Shown here in pieces: positions 24,895 to 33,621 of a DNA stretch of 36,695 bases. The notes under the pieces are model-generated. The model was not told where the DNA came from and made no database searches. It was given only the letters and a program-made list of their open reading frames with translations. The position numbers and the translations under genes are program-made. Every line of letters starts with the position of its first letter. Position 1 is the first letter of the stretch. The stretch lies in the IMG/VR virus record IMGVR_UViG_3300025168_000258, positions 1 to 36,695 of that record; one strand, given 5' to 3'. This DNA is from a virus.

Positions 24895-27800
24895 CCGACT
24901 TTATCCCCACGGATCTTAACGATGATGACGCCCTTTCAAGAAACGATCACCTGTATAAGAAGATGATGCAGATTCAAATTGCCCGGCAGGAAGATCAAGG
25001 TTACTCTAACTTTGGCGAGGCTGTCGGAGAGTCAATGGTTCATGAAACTATTGTCGGCGATTTTGCCCGATGGGTGTACGGGGCGTGGATGGACAATGAG
25101 GAGGGGTATTATGTCACCCCCCAAATGCTCCAAAGAATTGCTCCCGATATTCCCGACAGTTATCCAGAACTCCTTAACGCTAAGAGCGATTACGAGTTGC
25201 ACTATCGAATTGAGAATATACGGTCGTTCAATGAACACAGAGAAGCCCTATCAAATACAGATGGGGGAACTGCGGCGATGGTCGTGGGGGGCATGCTTGA
25301 CCCTGCTTTCCTGACCGCAGGGGTTCTAACCGGCGGCGCAACGGTGTTGGGCGTGGGGATGAAAGCGGGAAAGGGCCTTAAAGATATTAGTAGAATGAAG
25401 AGAATACAGGGGGCGACAAGGGGAGGATTAATTGCCGCAGCAGAAACAGGGATTCTTGAGTCGGCAAGAGCAGGGTTTTCTGACACGTGGGGCTTAGAGG
25501 ATGTTCCTTTTGCCATGGCTATGGGCTTGGGCGTAGGCGGAGCCATCGGCGGCAGGTTTCCTCAGGTTACTGTGCCTAGGCAACTGGCGGACCAGACAAC
25601 TAAACGCCTGTATAGACAGCGGTTTAATGTCCTAGCCGAAACAACCGAAATGACTATCGACGAAGCAAGGGCTGCCGCAGAGGTATACGCTAGGTCGGCG
25701 GGTAAAATGGGCTACGGCAAATTGGGAAACAGGAAGTACCACACCGACCCCTCAGATATTGCAGAGAAAACTCTTGTGCAAGATATCAACTTGGCCGTTG
25801 CTACTGGGGGCGCGAGGAAGACATCACTAGGAGAACTCACGGTTCCTAATGAAGCAGGTTCTCCTGTGACTGCCCAGCAGTTCCAAGAAAGAACAGAAGA
25901 ACTAACTAAACGCGCAACTGCTCTTGTGGCTGCCACAGAAACTGCCCTATCAGAAAACGCCGTTAGAGTAGCGGGGCTTAGGGGAGACAAACTGAGGCAG
26001 GAGGCTGTCGAGGCTGGGATTGATCTGACGGGTCCAAGGGGTGGAACCAAGAGTGCCAAGCGGCTGAAGAAAGAACTTACTGACTCTCAAGGCGAAACGG
26101 TTAGGGAAACATTTGTTTCTCAGCGGGGCAAACTAAGGGAAGATCAAGATACTCTTCAGGCTCGTTGGGCCGAAGCAGATGCCGTTAGAGACGCTGAGCA
26201 TAATATAAACGAGTTAACTGGCGGCAGTATTGACGATATTCTTAAGAAGATACCCACCTACGATAAGGCACTAGAGAACAGAGATGTTCTTCAAAAGACC
26301 GTTGACCTCCTTGATAGCACTGCTTGGCTTGGGGGCACCACAGCCTCTACTTTACTCCAATCATCAAACAGTGCGGTGCGTCGGCTCGGAACATTGACTG
26401 TAGATGACCCTCTAATGCGGACGGGCTACAGCGTTATGAGGGCTGCCGAATCCTCCTACAAACAAAGAATGATTAACTGGAGGCACAACTTCTACCCCCT
26501 TGAGCGGAAGGTCGCTAAGGAACTGGGAATTAGTATGCTGCCATCCAGTGGGTGGAGGGGCATTGTCCGTACTCGTATCGCAAATGCTGTAAGATCCGAA
26601 GAGACTCCAAGCGGTGCCTTGGGAGAAGCAACCACTTTTGTCCGCAGTTTCCTGAACAGAGAACGAGAGTTCGGTAATTCTTATGGCATATGGAATCTAG
26701 AAAAGAATGATCAGTACCTTCCACGAGAGCCAAATAGAGACCTTTTTCGGCAGTTGCACATGAACGACGAGGAGGGCCTACACCGTCTTATCTCTGGTGC
26801 TATCCGCTCGGGGTCTACTCCCGGTTTTTCTGAACCCGCAATCGAGGTAATGGCAAAACGATTTAGCAGTGCCGCAAGAGAAAAAAACTATAAATCAGGA
26901 CGAATGTCTTCGACTAAGGCGTGGTCGGATTTAAAGGAACAACTAAAGAAGGACCTTGTAGATACCAAGTTGTTGGACGAAGCGGAGTTCGATGACTTTA
27001 TGGATGCAATTGCCCCCATTGCCGGTAAGAAGTCTATAGTCAGGGGTGGACGGGCCCGGATGTCTATCGACGAAAACTATATTGATCCCGAAAGTGGAAT
27101 ACGGTTTTCCGACCTGCTCAATAATGATTTGGATGACTTGATTAACCGCTCGGTTAAAGCAAACAGGGGAGCCGGGTACTGGCATAGAATGGTTGACAAC
27201 CTTCCGGAACGTACTCCTGTTACGCAGCCAACGGGCAAAACGGCAGAAGTAGTAGAGTCGGGTCCGGCGGGGTACTCTGTTAATGATGTGATTGCATACC
27301 TTAAAAAGCAAGGCCCAGTATCTGAAGGTGAAGAGAGAGCAATTAGGCATCACTACAACTCGATGCTTGGAATCCGTCAATGGACAGAAATGGGAGACAA
27401 AGCACACTCTGCTGTCCGGGCGGCGGCCGATATTTCCTATGTCACTAGCATGGCTAACGCCGGATTTGCAAACGCCGCAGAAATGATGACCGCTGTATCT
27501 ACCTATGGGTTCACGGCAATGGAATCGTTTATGGGCCAAATGCTGCCCACCTTTAGGCGAGCCATCGAAGGCCAGTTGTACGGAGCGGCGAGGTTACAGA
27601 ATAAAAATCTCGATCTATTGGAGTCTCTAACAGCAGTTGGGTCCATGAACTATAGGAATGTCCTTAAAAACCGAATGGAAGACGGGATGGACTTTGCGGG
27701 AGGAGGGACCAGTCAGGCTACATCCGAAGCACTCCAACGCGGGCTGGCAGGCGGAGGACCCCTGTCTGCCCGAAACCGAAGTAAACTGGCAAACGCCTAT

Positions 27801-28811
27801 CGCAAAGCAATGGGTACGATGAGGACCGCAACTCATATGTCTCCTACCGGCATTGGCCCAATGGATCAGTTTAGTCGCCGGGCTGCCTCAGATTCTGCCC
27901 TACAACACTTCATTAATGTAATGTACTTTGTCGATAAGAAGGGTGGTATTGGTGTATTTAAAGAAGGCCACAACCACTGGGCTGTTAGCCGAATAAAGGC
28001 TTTGGGTCTGGACGATGAGGATGTTACAAAAATAATTAATGTTTTGAAGACGCCGGGTGCGGTTGTAGAGAGAAGAAACTACAGGTTTAAAAAGAAGTAC
28101 CTAGTCGGAGATGACGCACTGTGGCAGACCTCTCCGGAACTCCACAAGTTCCATCTTGCGGTTCAACGGGACTGCGATAGAGTGATCCAAAGATCGTCTG
28201 TCTCGACAGTTCCTTGGGTGTTGAACAACCCAGTGGGTCGGCTCATACTTCAGTTTAGAACTTTCGGAGTATCCGCGTTGGCCCAGCAGGCGAAACACGG
28301 CCTAAGGGCCCACGACCGTGCGGCATTCACTCAGTTTGTTGGGCTGCTTGGAGCCGGGTGGCTGCTGGCCTATACCAAAGCCCTGAGTAAGGTGATTGGG
28401 TGGGACGAGCCAAGAGCAAGAGAGTACCTAGATAGTGCCCTTAGTCCTGAAAAACTGGGTGCAGCAGCGGTACAAAACCACGCAATGCTCCAAATTGGTA
28501 CGCCGATTTATGACGTTCTTGGCCGTGCTCTTATACCCGACTACCCAGAAGATGGCCTGTTTGGGTATTCCCACAGGCACAACGGCATTGGAGCGGCGGC
28601 AATAGAGGCCATACCAATTGTGGATAAAGTAAGCAACGCGTATGACCTATTAGATTTCTATCTTCTTGACCCTCCTAAGGACGGGTATACTGGAGTAACC
28701 CAGCAACACCTACAGAAATGGAAAAGCATACTCCCAAATAATAACGGGTTTGGTATTGATAACATCCTTAACAGTGGTATCCAGCACTCAGGCTACCCCG
28801 CAAGAAAGTAA
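24891..28811 (+). CDS. Largest internal virion protein (T7 gp16-like)
   Basis: The 1306-residue protein is almost the same length as T7 gp16 (1318), which extends into the inner membrane during DNA ejection. A hydrophobic Gly/Ala-rich region near residues 125-165 (MVVGGMLDPAFLTAGVLTGGATVLGVG) and a second near 500 could interact with membrane. T7 gp16 carries a lytic transglycosylase domain at its N-terminus; here the first 120 residues do not show the usual ES and GLMQ-type motifs, so this activity seems absent or moved. The C-terminal part has VLNNPVGRLILQFRTFGVSALAQQAKHG, a feature I associate with gp16-like proteins. Confidence 0.87.
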   Translation: MTDFIPTDLNDDDALSRNDHLYKKMMQIQIARQEDQGYSNFGEAVGESMVHETIVGDFARWVYGAWMDNEEGYYVTPQMLQRIAPDIPDSYPELLNAKSDYELHYRIENIRSFNEHREALSNTDGGTAAMVVGGMLDPAFLTAGVLTGGATVLGVGMKAGKGLKDISRMKRIQGATRGGLIAAAETGILESARAGFSDTWGLEDVPFAMAMGLGVGGAIGGRFPQVTVPRQLADQTTKRLYRQRFNVLAETTEMTIDEARAAAEVYARSAGKMGYGKLGNRKYHTDPSDIAEKTLVQDINLAVATGGARKTSLGELTVPNEAGSPVTAQQFQERTEELTKRATALVAATETALSENAVRVAGLRGDKLRQEAVEAGIDLTGPRGGTKSAKRLKKELTDSQGETVRETFVSQRGKLREDQDTLQARWAEADAVRDAEHNINELTGGSIDDILKKIPTYDKALENRDVLQKTVDLLDSTAWLGGTTASTLLQSSNSAVRRLGTLTVDDPLMRTGYSVMRAAESSYKQRMINWRHNFYPLERKVAKELGISMLPSSGWRGIVRTRIANAVRSEETPSGALGEATTFVRSFLNREREFGNSYGIWNLEKNDQYLPREPNRDLFRQLHMNDEEGLHRLISGAIRSGSTPGFSEPAIEVMAKRFSSAAREKNYKSGRMSSTKAWSDLKEQLKKDLVDTKLLDEAEFDDFMDAIAPIAGKKSIVRGGRARMSIDENYIDPESGIRFSDLLNNDLDDLINRSVKANRGAGYWHRMVDNLPERTPVTQPTGKTAEVVESGPAGYSVNDVIAYLKKQGPVSEGEERAIRHHYNSMLGIRQWTEMGDKAHSAVRAAADISYVTSMANAGFANAAEMMTAVSTYGFTAMESFMGQMLPTFRRAIEGQLYGAARLQNKNLDLLESLTAVGSMNYRNVLKNRMEDGMDFAGGGTSQATSEALQRGLAGGGPLSARNRSKLANAYRKAMGTMRTATHMSPTGIGPMDQFSRRAASDSALQHFINVMYFVDKKGGIGVFKEGHNHWAVSRIKALGLDDEDVTKIINVLKTPGAVVERRNYRFKKKYLVGDDALWQTSPELHKFHLAVQRDCDRVIQRSSVSTVPWVLNNPVGRLILQFRTFGVSALAQQAKHGLRAHDRAAFTQFVGLLGAGWLLAYTKALSKVIGWDEPRAREYLDSALSPEKLGAAAVQNHAMLQIGTPIYDVLGRALIPDYPEDGLFGYSHRHNGIGAAAIEAIPIVDKVSNAYDLLDFYLLDPPKDGYTGVTQQHLQKWKSILPNNNGFGIDNILNSGIQHSGYPARK

Positions 28812-28814
28812 ACC

Positions 28815-29645
28815 ATGGCAGATTCATTCAAACTATTTACAGGCGATAATACGCCTTATACATTCGACAAACCTTTTCTACGGGCAACAGATATTAAGGT
28901 TGAGGTTAATGGGGCCGCGAGAACGGAAGGTGTAACCATTACACCCTCGGGCTCATACCCCTACTCCTCTGCGTCCGTAGCCCTTTCGGCTGACGCGGGC
29001 GGGTCCGACAAGGTAAAGATTTACCGCGATACTGACGCTACTAACGTGATGTACAAAGACTTCTCTGATGGGTCTGTGCTTAAGGCTGTAGACCTCGATG
29101 ACATCCAACGGTATCTTCTGTTCGTCTCTCAGGAGAAGGCAGAGACCACCAAGGACTACGAGGGTAACTTGCCTCTCGGCAGTATTCGCCAGATTGTTTC
29201 TAGTGTGCAGCAGGGGTCCGCAGATATGTCGGCTTCGACCAGCACCGGTAACTACGTTAAGAGTTCCTGTCAGATTCAGGCTACTCCCAAGGCTTGGGCC
29301 TCTACTTGGGTGGTTGTTGGAACTGTTGGTGTCCTTGTCCACGCCGCATCTAGTGGCACAGATAACTCAGGCATTACCCTGAGGATGTACAAGGACTCTA
29401 CGGTTTCTGTTGGTGCAAATATTGACGGCACTGCTACCGGTCCTATTTACAGGCAGACTGACCGTAACTCCATAAACAACGGAAACGCTTATCTTTTGTT
29501 CCCCGTATGCTTCACAATGACTACCTCGAACAGAACCCAGTTTAACCTCCACGCTGCTGGCAAGTTAATCTCGGGGGCGGGGGAAGAGTTTACAATCTAC
29601 GGCGATGTCACTAAGTCACTTCTTCACGCAGTCGAAATCGCATAA
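28815..29645 (+). CDS. Tail fibre protein with T7 gp17-type N-terminal domain
   Basis: The first 140 residues match the T7 fibre virion-attachment domain: SFKLFTGDNTPYTFDKPF, ATDIKVEVNG, VKIYRDTDATN, and YLLFVSQEKAETTKDYEGNLPLGSIRQI. The rest (about 145-276) is Ser/Thr/Gly-rich beta sequence ending GEEFTIYGDVTKSLLHAVEIA and probably forms the receptor-contacting or adaptor tip. At 276 residues it is half the length of T7 gp17 (553) and lacks a long coiled shaft, so the fibre is short or serves as an adaptor for another receptor-binding protein. The gene follows gp16 by three bases. Confidence 0.9.
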   Translation: MADSFKLFTGDNTPYTFDKPFLRATDIKVEVNGAARTEGVTITPSGSYPYSSASVALSADAGGSDKVKIYRDTDATNVMYKDFSDGSVLKAVDLDDIQRYLLFVSQEKAETTKDYEGNLPLGSIRQIVSSVQQGSADMSASTSTGNYVKSSCQIQATPKAWASTWVVVGTVGVLVHAASSGTDNSGITLRMYKDSTVSVGANIDGTATGPIYRQTDRNSINNGNAYLLFPVCFTMTTSNRTQFNLHAAGKLISGAGEEFTIYGDVTKSLLHAVEIA

Positions 29646-29659
29646 CAGGGAGCGAACCA

Positions 29660-29878
29660 ATGGATGGCGAACGTGATATACTATTGGCATTGGGCAGGCT
29701 TGAAGGAAAAGTAGAATCCCTATTGCACATGCAGCATACTCATGCCGAAGCAATGGACGGGATGGAGTCTCGTGTCCGTATTCTTGAACAGGGCAGAGCA
29801 GCCCTCATGGGAGGGGCGATGGTTGTAGGCTCGGTTGCTGCAACTCTTGTTTCTTGGATCTTTAAAACTTGGTCTTAA
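29660..29878 (+). CDS. Holin candidate (XhlA-like, T7 gp17.5 position)
   Basis: The 72-residue product has a coiled-coil N-terminal half (ILLALGRLEGKVESLLHMQHTHAEAMDGMESRVRILEQ, hydrophobic heptads) and one C-terminal membrane segment (about 50-69, LMGGAMVVGSVAATLVSWIF). That layout is typical of XhlA/class III-type phage holins. It lies between fibre and small terminase, the position of the T7 holin gene 17.5. It would permeabilise the inner membrane at the end of infection. Ribosome site AGGGAGCGAACC. Confidence 0.75.
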   Translation: MDGERDILLALGRLEGKVESLLHMQHTHAEAMDGMESRVRILEQGRAALMGGAMVVGSVAATLVSWIFKTWS

Positions 29879-29890
29879 TTAGGAAAAACA

Positions 29891-30316
29891 ATGTCTATTG
29901 AAATTCAATCTAAATCATTTTCTGCGGCTACCGTAGGAAACTTTTCAGTCAAAACCTCGGCAGAGTCTGATGTTCTCAGCGGAGCGACCAACAGCCTTGC
30001 TAGTGTCAACCTTGCCGATGACGTTTCCGGCAAGAAAATTGTTGTCGAAATGAATGTTACTACTGGGTTTTCGGACGTAAACGCAGACCTTGTTGTCGAG
30101 GGCGCATTGAGCAACCCCGGAGCATCGTACTCTTGGGCTACTCTAGACACCCTTTCGTCTGACACTACCCCCAATGTCACAGGCCCTAAGGTATTCGTGG
30201 CCGACCTGACTAACTACACAAACATCCCATATATCCGGTTTCACTTTAATACGGGCGGGCTTAGCGTAGGAACCTCGGGTAAGGCTCAGTTTAAGTACGC
30301 TGTCTCAAGTACGTAA
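29891..30316 (+). CDS. Hypothetical beta-rich protein, virion or receptor-binding candidate
   Basis: The 141-residue product is nearly free of Cys and Met, rich in Ser, Thr, Val, Ala and Asn, with alternating hydrophobic residues that predict an all-beta, jelly-roll-like fold (for example KKIVVEMNVTTGF, IPYIRFHFNTGG). Its composition matches the C-terminal part of the neighbouring fibre protein, so it may be a separate tip, decoration or receptor-binding subunit. A soluble lysis function cannot be excluded by position, but no catalytic residues are apparent. Ribosome site AGGAAAAACA. Not a family I can name. Confidence 0.65.
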   Translation: MSIEIQSKSFSAATVGNFSVKTSAESDVLSGATNSLASVNLADDVSGKKIVVEMNVTTGFSDVNADLVVEGALSNPGASYSWATLDTLSSDTTPNVTGPKVFVADLTNYTNIPYIRFHFNTGGLSVGTSGKAQFKYAVSST

Positions 30317-30325
30317 GGAAATCAA

Positions 30326-30550
30326 ATGGTAGACATGAAGAAACTCATGGAGACTCTTCACCACGGAATCGGAGAAGAACTCCTTAGGCGAATCGACACC
30401 GGGGAAGCCACTTCGGCTGACCTTAGTGTCGCCCGTCAGTTCCTTAAGGACAACGGCATTGACGCTTCGGCAAGCCAGAGTGAGCCTCTGTTGAATCTTG
30501 CTAAGGTTTTGCCGTTTGATCCGGAAGAGCCCATTGAGGAGGCTGGATGA
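30326..30550 (+). CDS. Small terminase subunit (T7 gp18-like)
   Basis: The 74-residue product has the simple all-helical pattern MKKLMETLHHGIGEELLRRIDTGEATSADLSVARQFLKDNGIDA found in short T7-type small terminases (T7 gp18 is 89). It recognises concatemeric DNA and works with the large subunit. Position just before the large terminase supports this. Ribosome site AAGGAAATCAA. Its stop overlaps the ATG of a 40-codon ORF. Confidence 0.85.
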   Translation: MVDMKKLMETLHHGIGEELLRRIDTGEATSADLSVARQFLKDNGIDASASQSEPLLNLAKVLPFDPEEPIEEAG

Positions 30551-30669
30551 TTTTTCTTAAGAAGACAACCGATAAGTCAACATTAGGGGCTATCATGACA
30601 ATACTGAGCAAGGTTGCTTGCTTGGTAAAGCCCATTAAGATTCTCTGGAATAAGATTAAATGGAAATAG
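30547..30669 (+). CDS. Short cationic ORF between terminase genes, 40 aa
   Basis: ATG 30547 overlaps the stop of the small terminase gene (GGATGATT) and has GAGGAGG just upstream, so translation is plausible. The 40-residue peptide is basic (nine Lys) with a hydrophobic centre (GAIMTILSKVACLV) and a Trp/Ile/Lys-rich end ILWNKIKWK, an amphipathic and membrane-active look. In T7 the spanin genes 18.5/18.7 lie at the same place, but no spanin-like layout is visible here. It overlaps the large terminase start by 10 bases. Its product might aid lysis, or the ORF might only couple translation. Confidence 0.5.
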   Translation: MIFLKKTTDKSTLGAIMTILSKVACLVKPIKILWNKIKWK

Positions 30670-32318
30670 ATCCCAGACTTAAAGACTTCCGCAACTTCCT
30701 GTATCTTGCGTGGGACCAACTAGGGCTTCCTGAGCCCACAACGGTCCAGTACGATATTGCGGATTATGTCCAAAACGGTCCCAAGCGTCGGTGCGTACAG
30801 GCATTCCGTGGGGTCGGCAAGTCATGGATTACGTCGGCTTATGTGTGCCATCAGTTGCTCCTCAAGCCCGACACTAACATTCTGGTGGTCTCCGCGTCCA
30901 AGCAGAGAGCAGATGATTTCTCTACATTCACTCTTCGATTAATCTCGGAAATGCCCCTGCTTCAGCACTTGAGACCCGGAGATCACCAGCGAAATTCAAA
31001 GATCGCTTTCGATGTAGGTCCGGCCCCTAACGCCCACGCACCCTCGGTAACATCCAAGGGAATAACGAGCGCAATCACCGGCAGCCGTGCAGACCTGATC
31101 GTAGCGGACGATGTGGAAAGTTGGAACAACTCAGCCACGCAGACAATGAGAGACAAACTCAGCGAGACCATCAAGGAGTTCGATGCTGTCTTGAAGCCCG
31201 GAGGCCATGTGCTGTATCTGGGCACCCCTCAGACTGAGCAGTCGATCTACAACGCACTCCCTCAGCGCGGCTACGATATCCGCATCTGGCCTGCTAGGTA
31301 TCCGAAGGAAAAGCAAAAGATCCTGTACGGAGACAAACTTGCCCCCATTATTGAGGACAATTGGGAAGAGGAGAAGCAGGGGGACCCGACTGACCCCGGA
31401 CGGTTTGATGACTTCGACCTACTAGAAAGAGAAGCATCTTACGGTCGGTCAGGCTTTGACCTTCAGTTCATGCTAGACACATCTCTCAGTGATGCTGGGC
31501 GTTACCCGCTTAAACTGTCGGACCTCGTGGTCATGAGTCTCAATCCTGAGAATGCCCCAGAGAAAGTCATCTGGGCAGCGGAGCCTAGTCTTGCCCACAA
31601 GGAACTGCCCAATGTCGGCTTCTCAGGGGACCGCTTCTATCGCCCCATGGCTGTCACTGGTGACTGGGTCTCGTACACAGGTAGCGTCCTCGCGGTAGAC
31701 CCCTCAGGCCGGGGACAGGACGAAACTGCTTACTGTGTTATTAAGATGCTTAATGGCTTCCTTTATGTCACCGACATCGGGGGGATACCGGGGGGCTACA
31801 GTCAGGAGACGCTGGAGTCTCTGGCTAAGATCGCCAAGAACCAAAAGGTTAATGCGGTCATTATTGAGAGCAACTTTGGGGATGGCATGTTCACCGAACT
31901 GCTTAAACCCATTATGACTAAGATTTATCCGGTCAGTATGGAAGAGGTTAGACACTCGATCCAGAAGGAGAAGCGGATAATCGACACCCTAGAGCCCCTG
32001 ATGAACCAGCACAAGTTGGTTATTGATGAGTCTCTAGTTGAAAAAGATTATCGGTCTACCCAGCATCTCACACCAGAAAAAGCCCTCCAGTACCAACTTT
32101 TCTACCAGATGACTCGTATCACTAGGCAGAAGGGGTCCCTAGCCCACGACGATAGGCTTGATGTCTTGGCTATTGGGGTAAACTATTGGGTGGAGCAGAT
32201 GGCCCAGAATGCTGACGATAAGATCAAAAGCCGAAAGGACCATCTCATGGATCGAGCCTTAGAGAACTTCATGGAGAGTACGGTAGGCCAAAAGCCCCGT
32301 GGAAACACATGGATGTAG
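30660..32318 (+). CDS. Large terminase subunit (T7 gp19-like)
   Basis: The 552-residue motor packages DNA into the procapsid. The ATPase domain has Walker A FRGVGKSW (Lys54) and Walker B IVADDVE (Asp150/Asp151). The RNase H-like nuclease domain shows AVDPSGRG with Asp347, a middle acidic site around VIIESNFGDGMF, and AHDDRLDVLAIGVNYW with Asp497, Asp498 and Asp501. Length is close to T7 gp19 (586). T7-type terminases generate direct terminal repeats, which is relevant for reading the genome ends. The 3' end overlaps the next gene by 10 bases. Confidence 0.95.
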   Translation: MEIDPRLKDFRNFLYLAWDQLGLPEPTTVQYDIADYVQNGPKRRCVQAFRGVGKSWITSAYVCHQLLLKPDTNILVVSASKQRADDFSTFTLRLISEMPLLQHLRPGDHQRNSKIAFDVGPAPNAHAPSVTSKGITSAITGSRADLIVADDVESWNNSATQTMRDKLSETIKEFDAVLKPGGHVLYLGTPQTEQSIYNALPQRGYDIRIWPARYPKEKQKILYGDKLAPIIEDNWEEEKQGDPTDPGRFDDFDLLEREASYGRSGFDLQFMLDTSLSDAGRYPLKLSDLVVMSLNPENAPEKVIWAAEPSLAHKELPNVGFSGDRFYRPMAVTGDWVSYTGSVLAVDPSGRGQDETAYCVIKMLNGFLYVTDIGGIPGGYSQETLESLAKIAKNQKVNAVIIESNFGDGMFTELLKPIMTKIYPVSMEEVRHSIQKEKRIIDTLEPLMNQHKLVIDESLVEKDYRSTQHLTPEKALQYQLFYQMTRITRQKGSLAHDDRLDVLAIGVNYWVEQMAQNADDKIKSRKDHLMDRALENFMESTVGQKPRGNTWM

Positions 32319-32497
32319 AACGACAAATAACCGTAGAGGCCGCCAAGGAAGTAATACTTAGTTACTGCGAGTATCTGCTAGACCTCAGGGACAAACACTC
32401 TTTGGCGGAGAATATGAGAGAATTACTATACAGCCTTCCTGCCCCAGTAATCAAGGAAATTCAAATGGCTGAGTTTAAGAAAAAGAACAACACCTAA
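32309..32497 (+). CDS. Hypothetical protein, 62 aa
   Basis: A small helical protein (QITVEAAKEVILSYCEYLLDLRDKHSL) with a Lys/Asn-rich tail, translated from an ATG within the end of the large terminase gene. No domain recognised. The overlap and the following tightly spaced small genes indicate one late operon. Confidence 0.6.
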   Translation: MDVERQITVEAAKEVILSYCEYLLDLRDKHSLAENMRELLYSLPAPVIKEIQMAEFKKKNNT

Positions 32498-32508
32498 GGA
32501 GCCCCGCC

Positions 32509-32688
32509 ATGTCTGGAGGCCCAGTATCCTCGAAGCACAATCCCGGCAATAATGCCCTCAATGGTCAAAACAACAATACCGGTAGGGGCCGATCCGGGAA
32601 GACCAAGAAAAAAGAAGAAGAGACTATGGGTCTCCTATGGGACCTAGAGAATATTCCAACTACTACTCACAACAAAAAGGATAAATAA
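32509..32688 (+). CDS. Hypothetical Asn/Lys-rich protein, 59 aa
   Basis: ATG 32509 follows AAGGAGCCCCGCC. The 59-residue product is low in complexity: SSKHNPGNNALNGQNNNTG then RGRSGKTKKKEEE, and it ends NKKDK. Predicted disordered and basic, perhaps a DNA-associated or virion accessory protein. Ends one base before the next ATG. Function unknown. Confidence 0.6.
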   Translation: MSGGPVSSKHNPGNNALNGQNNNTGRGRSGKTKKKEEETMGLLWDLENIPTTTHNKKDK

Positions 32689-32689
32689 T

Positions 32690-32953
32690 ATGCCGATGGG
32701 ATCAAGACAAGACCCTGTGTACAATAAAGCCGGGGCTCAGATCGGGACTACTACTGTGGATGACCGGTACAAAAAGACCCGCCGTCGAGCGAGCAGCACT
32801 ACTGGAAAGAAGAGTGTCCTCGGCAGGCCCATGGGTCGAGAGAACCGATTTACCGTTACCGACGCATCTGGCCGAAGAGGCCGTCGCCGTTCCGGTAAGA
32901 CATCCTCCCCGACCCTCATGGAAGCCCTGATGATGGGAGGCGTCCTTAAATGA
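32690..32953 (+). CDS. Hypothetical basic protein, 87 aa
   Basis: The product is strongly basic, with KKTRRRASSTTGKKS and GRRGRRRSGKTSS, and ends MEALMMGGVLK. The basic Gly/Arg pattern resembles phage head or tail accessory proteins placed after terminase, but I recognise no family. Four-base overlap (ATGA) with the following gene shows coupling. Confidence 0.6.
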   Translation: MPMGSRQDPVYNKAGAQIGTTTVDDRYKKTRRRASSTTGKKSVLGRPMGRENRFTVTDASGRRGRRRSGKTSSPTLMEALMMGGVLK

Positions 32954-33258
32954 CTTGCCTTCTTGGTACCTGCCGCCGTCAGGGGGATTGCCAGTGTGTC
33001 CTAGTTAGATGGACTGACATTACCTCCTATGACGGGTCTTGGATGGGGCTTGAAGAGGCTAAGGCCCTTAAGCCCGCCCAAATGGAAACCCTCGGCTGGA
33101 TTATCCGGTCTGATGAGAATTATATTGTCTTGGCCTCTACCATGGATTCCTCTGAGGATCTGGTGGGCAATGTCAATGCTATTCCAAACAATGCTATCAT
33201 AGAGATCATTAGGAAGCCCGTAGACGGCTGCCCTACGGATTTCTGTTTGAATTCGTAG
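32950..33258 (+). CDS. Conserved hypothetical phage protein, 102 aa
   Basis: The 102-residue product begins with a Cys-rich segment (CLLGTCRRQGDCQCVLV) and continues with WTDITSYDGSWMGLEEAKALKPAQMETLGWIIRSDENYIVLASTM and VNAIPNNAIIEII. The second part (an ALKP then GWII and YIVLAST pattern, then an IP..AI.EI end) matches a small beta-rich protein seen in many phages whose function is unknown. The N-terminal Cys residues look like an addition to that core. Confidence 0.7.
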   Translation: MTCLLGTCRRQGDCQCVLVRWTDITSYDGSWMGLEEAKALKPAQMETLGWIIRSDENYIVLASTMDSSEDLVGNVNAIPNNAIIEIIRKPVDGCPTDFCLNS

Positions 33259-33284
33259 GATTACCCTCTGGAAGCCTAAAGTGG

Positions 33285-33311
33285 CTCAGAGGCGATCCTA
33301 GGGCTTCTGAG
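33285..33311 (+). other. Hairpin in leader of the last late gene
   Basis: CTCAGAGGC (33285-33293) pairs with GCTTCTGAG (33303-33311) around a nine-base loop, with one G-U pair. It abuts the GAGGAAGG ribosome site of the gene at 33325 and has no T run, so it may be a processing or translational-control element rather than a terminator. Confidence 0.5.
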
Positions 33312-33324
33312 AGGAAGGACCGTT

Positions 33325-33621
33325 ATGGCCCACGAGAAGAGACGTAAGCGTCTAATTAAGAAGCATAGGCTCAAGGGCGTCAATAAGCCCAAGCGGACAC
33401 CCGACCACCCCAAGAAGTCCCACATGGTCTTGGCTCAGGTAGGACACCAACTCAAGATGATTAGATTCGGGGAGCAGGGGGCTAGTACCGCTGGGAAGCC
33501 AAAGGCCGGTGAAGGAGCCAAGATGAAAGCCAAGCGGAAATCCTTCAAGGCCCGGCACCGCAAGAATATCGCCAAGGGGAAGATGTCTGCTGCCTATTGG
33601 GCGGATAAGACTAAATGGTGA
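33325..33621 (+). CDS. Conserved Lys/Arg-rich phage protein, 98 aa
   Basis: The 98-residue product is highly basic. Its core (VLAQVGHQLKMIRFGEQG, then KRKSFKARHRKNIAKGKMSAAYWADKTKW) is a pattern that I know from a widespread small protein of marine and freshwater phages. The conserved RKSFKARH..NI.KGKMSAAYWA end suggests a nucleic-acid or structural role, but no activity is established. It is the last gene before the long non-coding region. Ribosome site GAGGAAGG. Confidence 0.75.
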   Translation: MAHEKRRKRLIKKHRLKGVNKPKRTPDHPKKSHMVLAQVGHQLKMIRFGEQGASTAGKPKAGEGAKMKAKRKSFKARHRKNIAKGKMSAAYWADKTKW

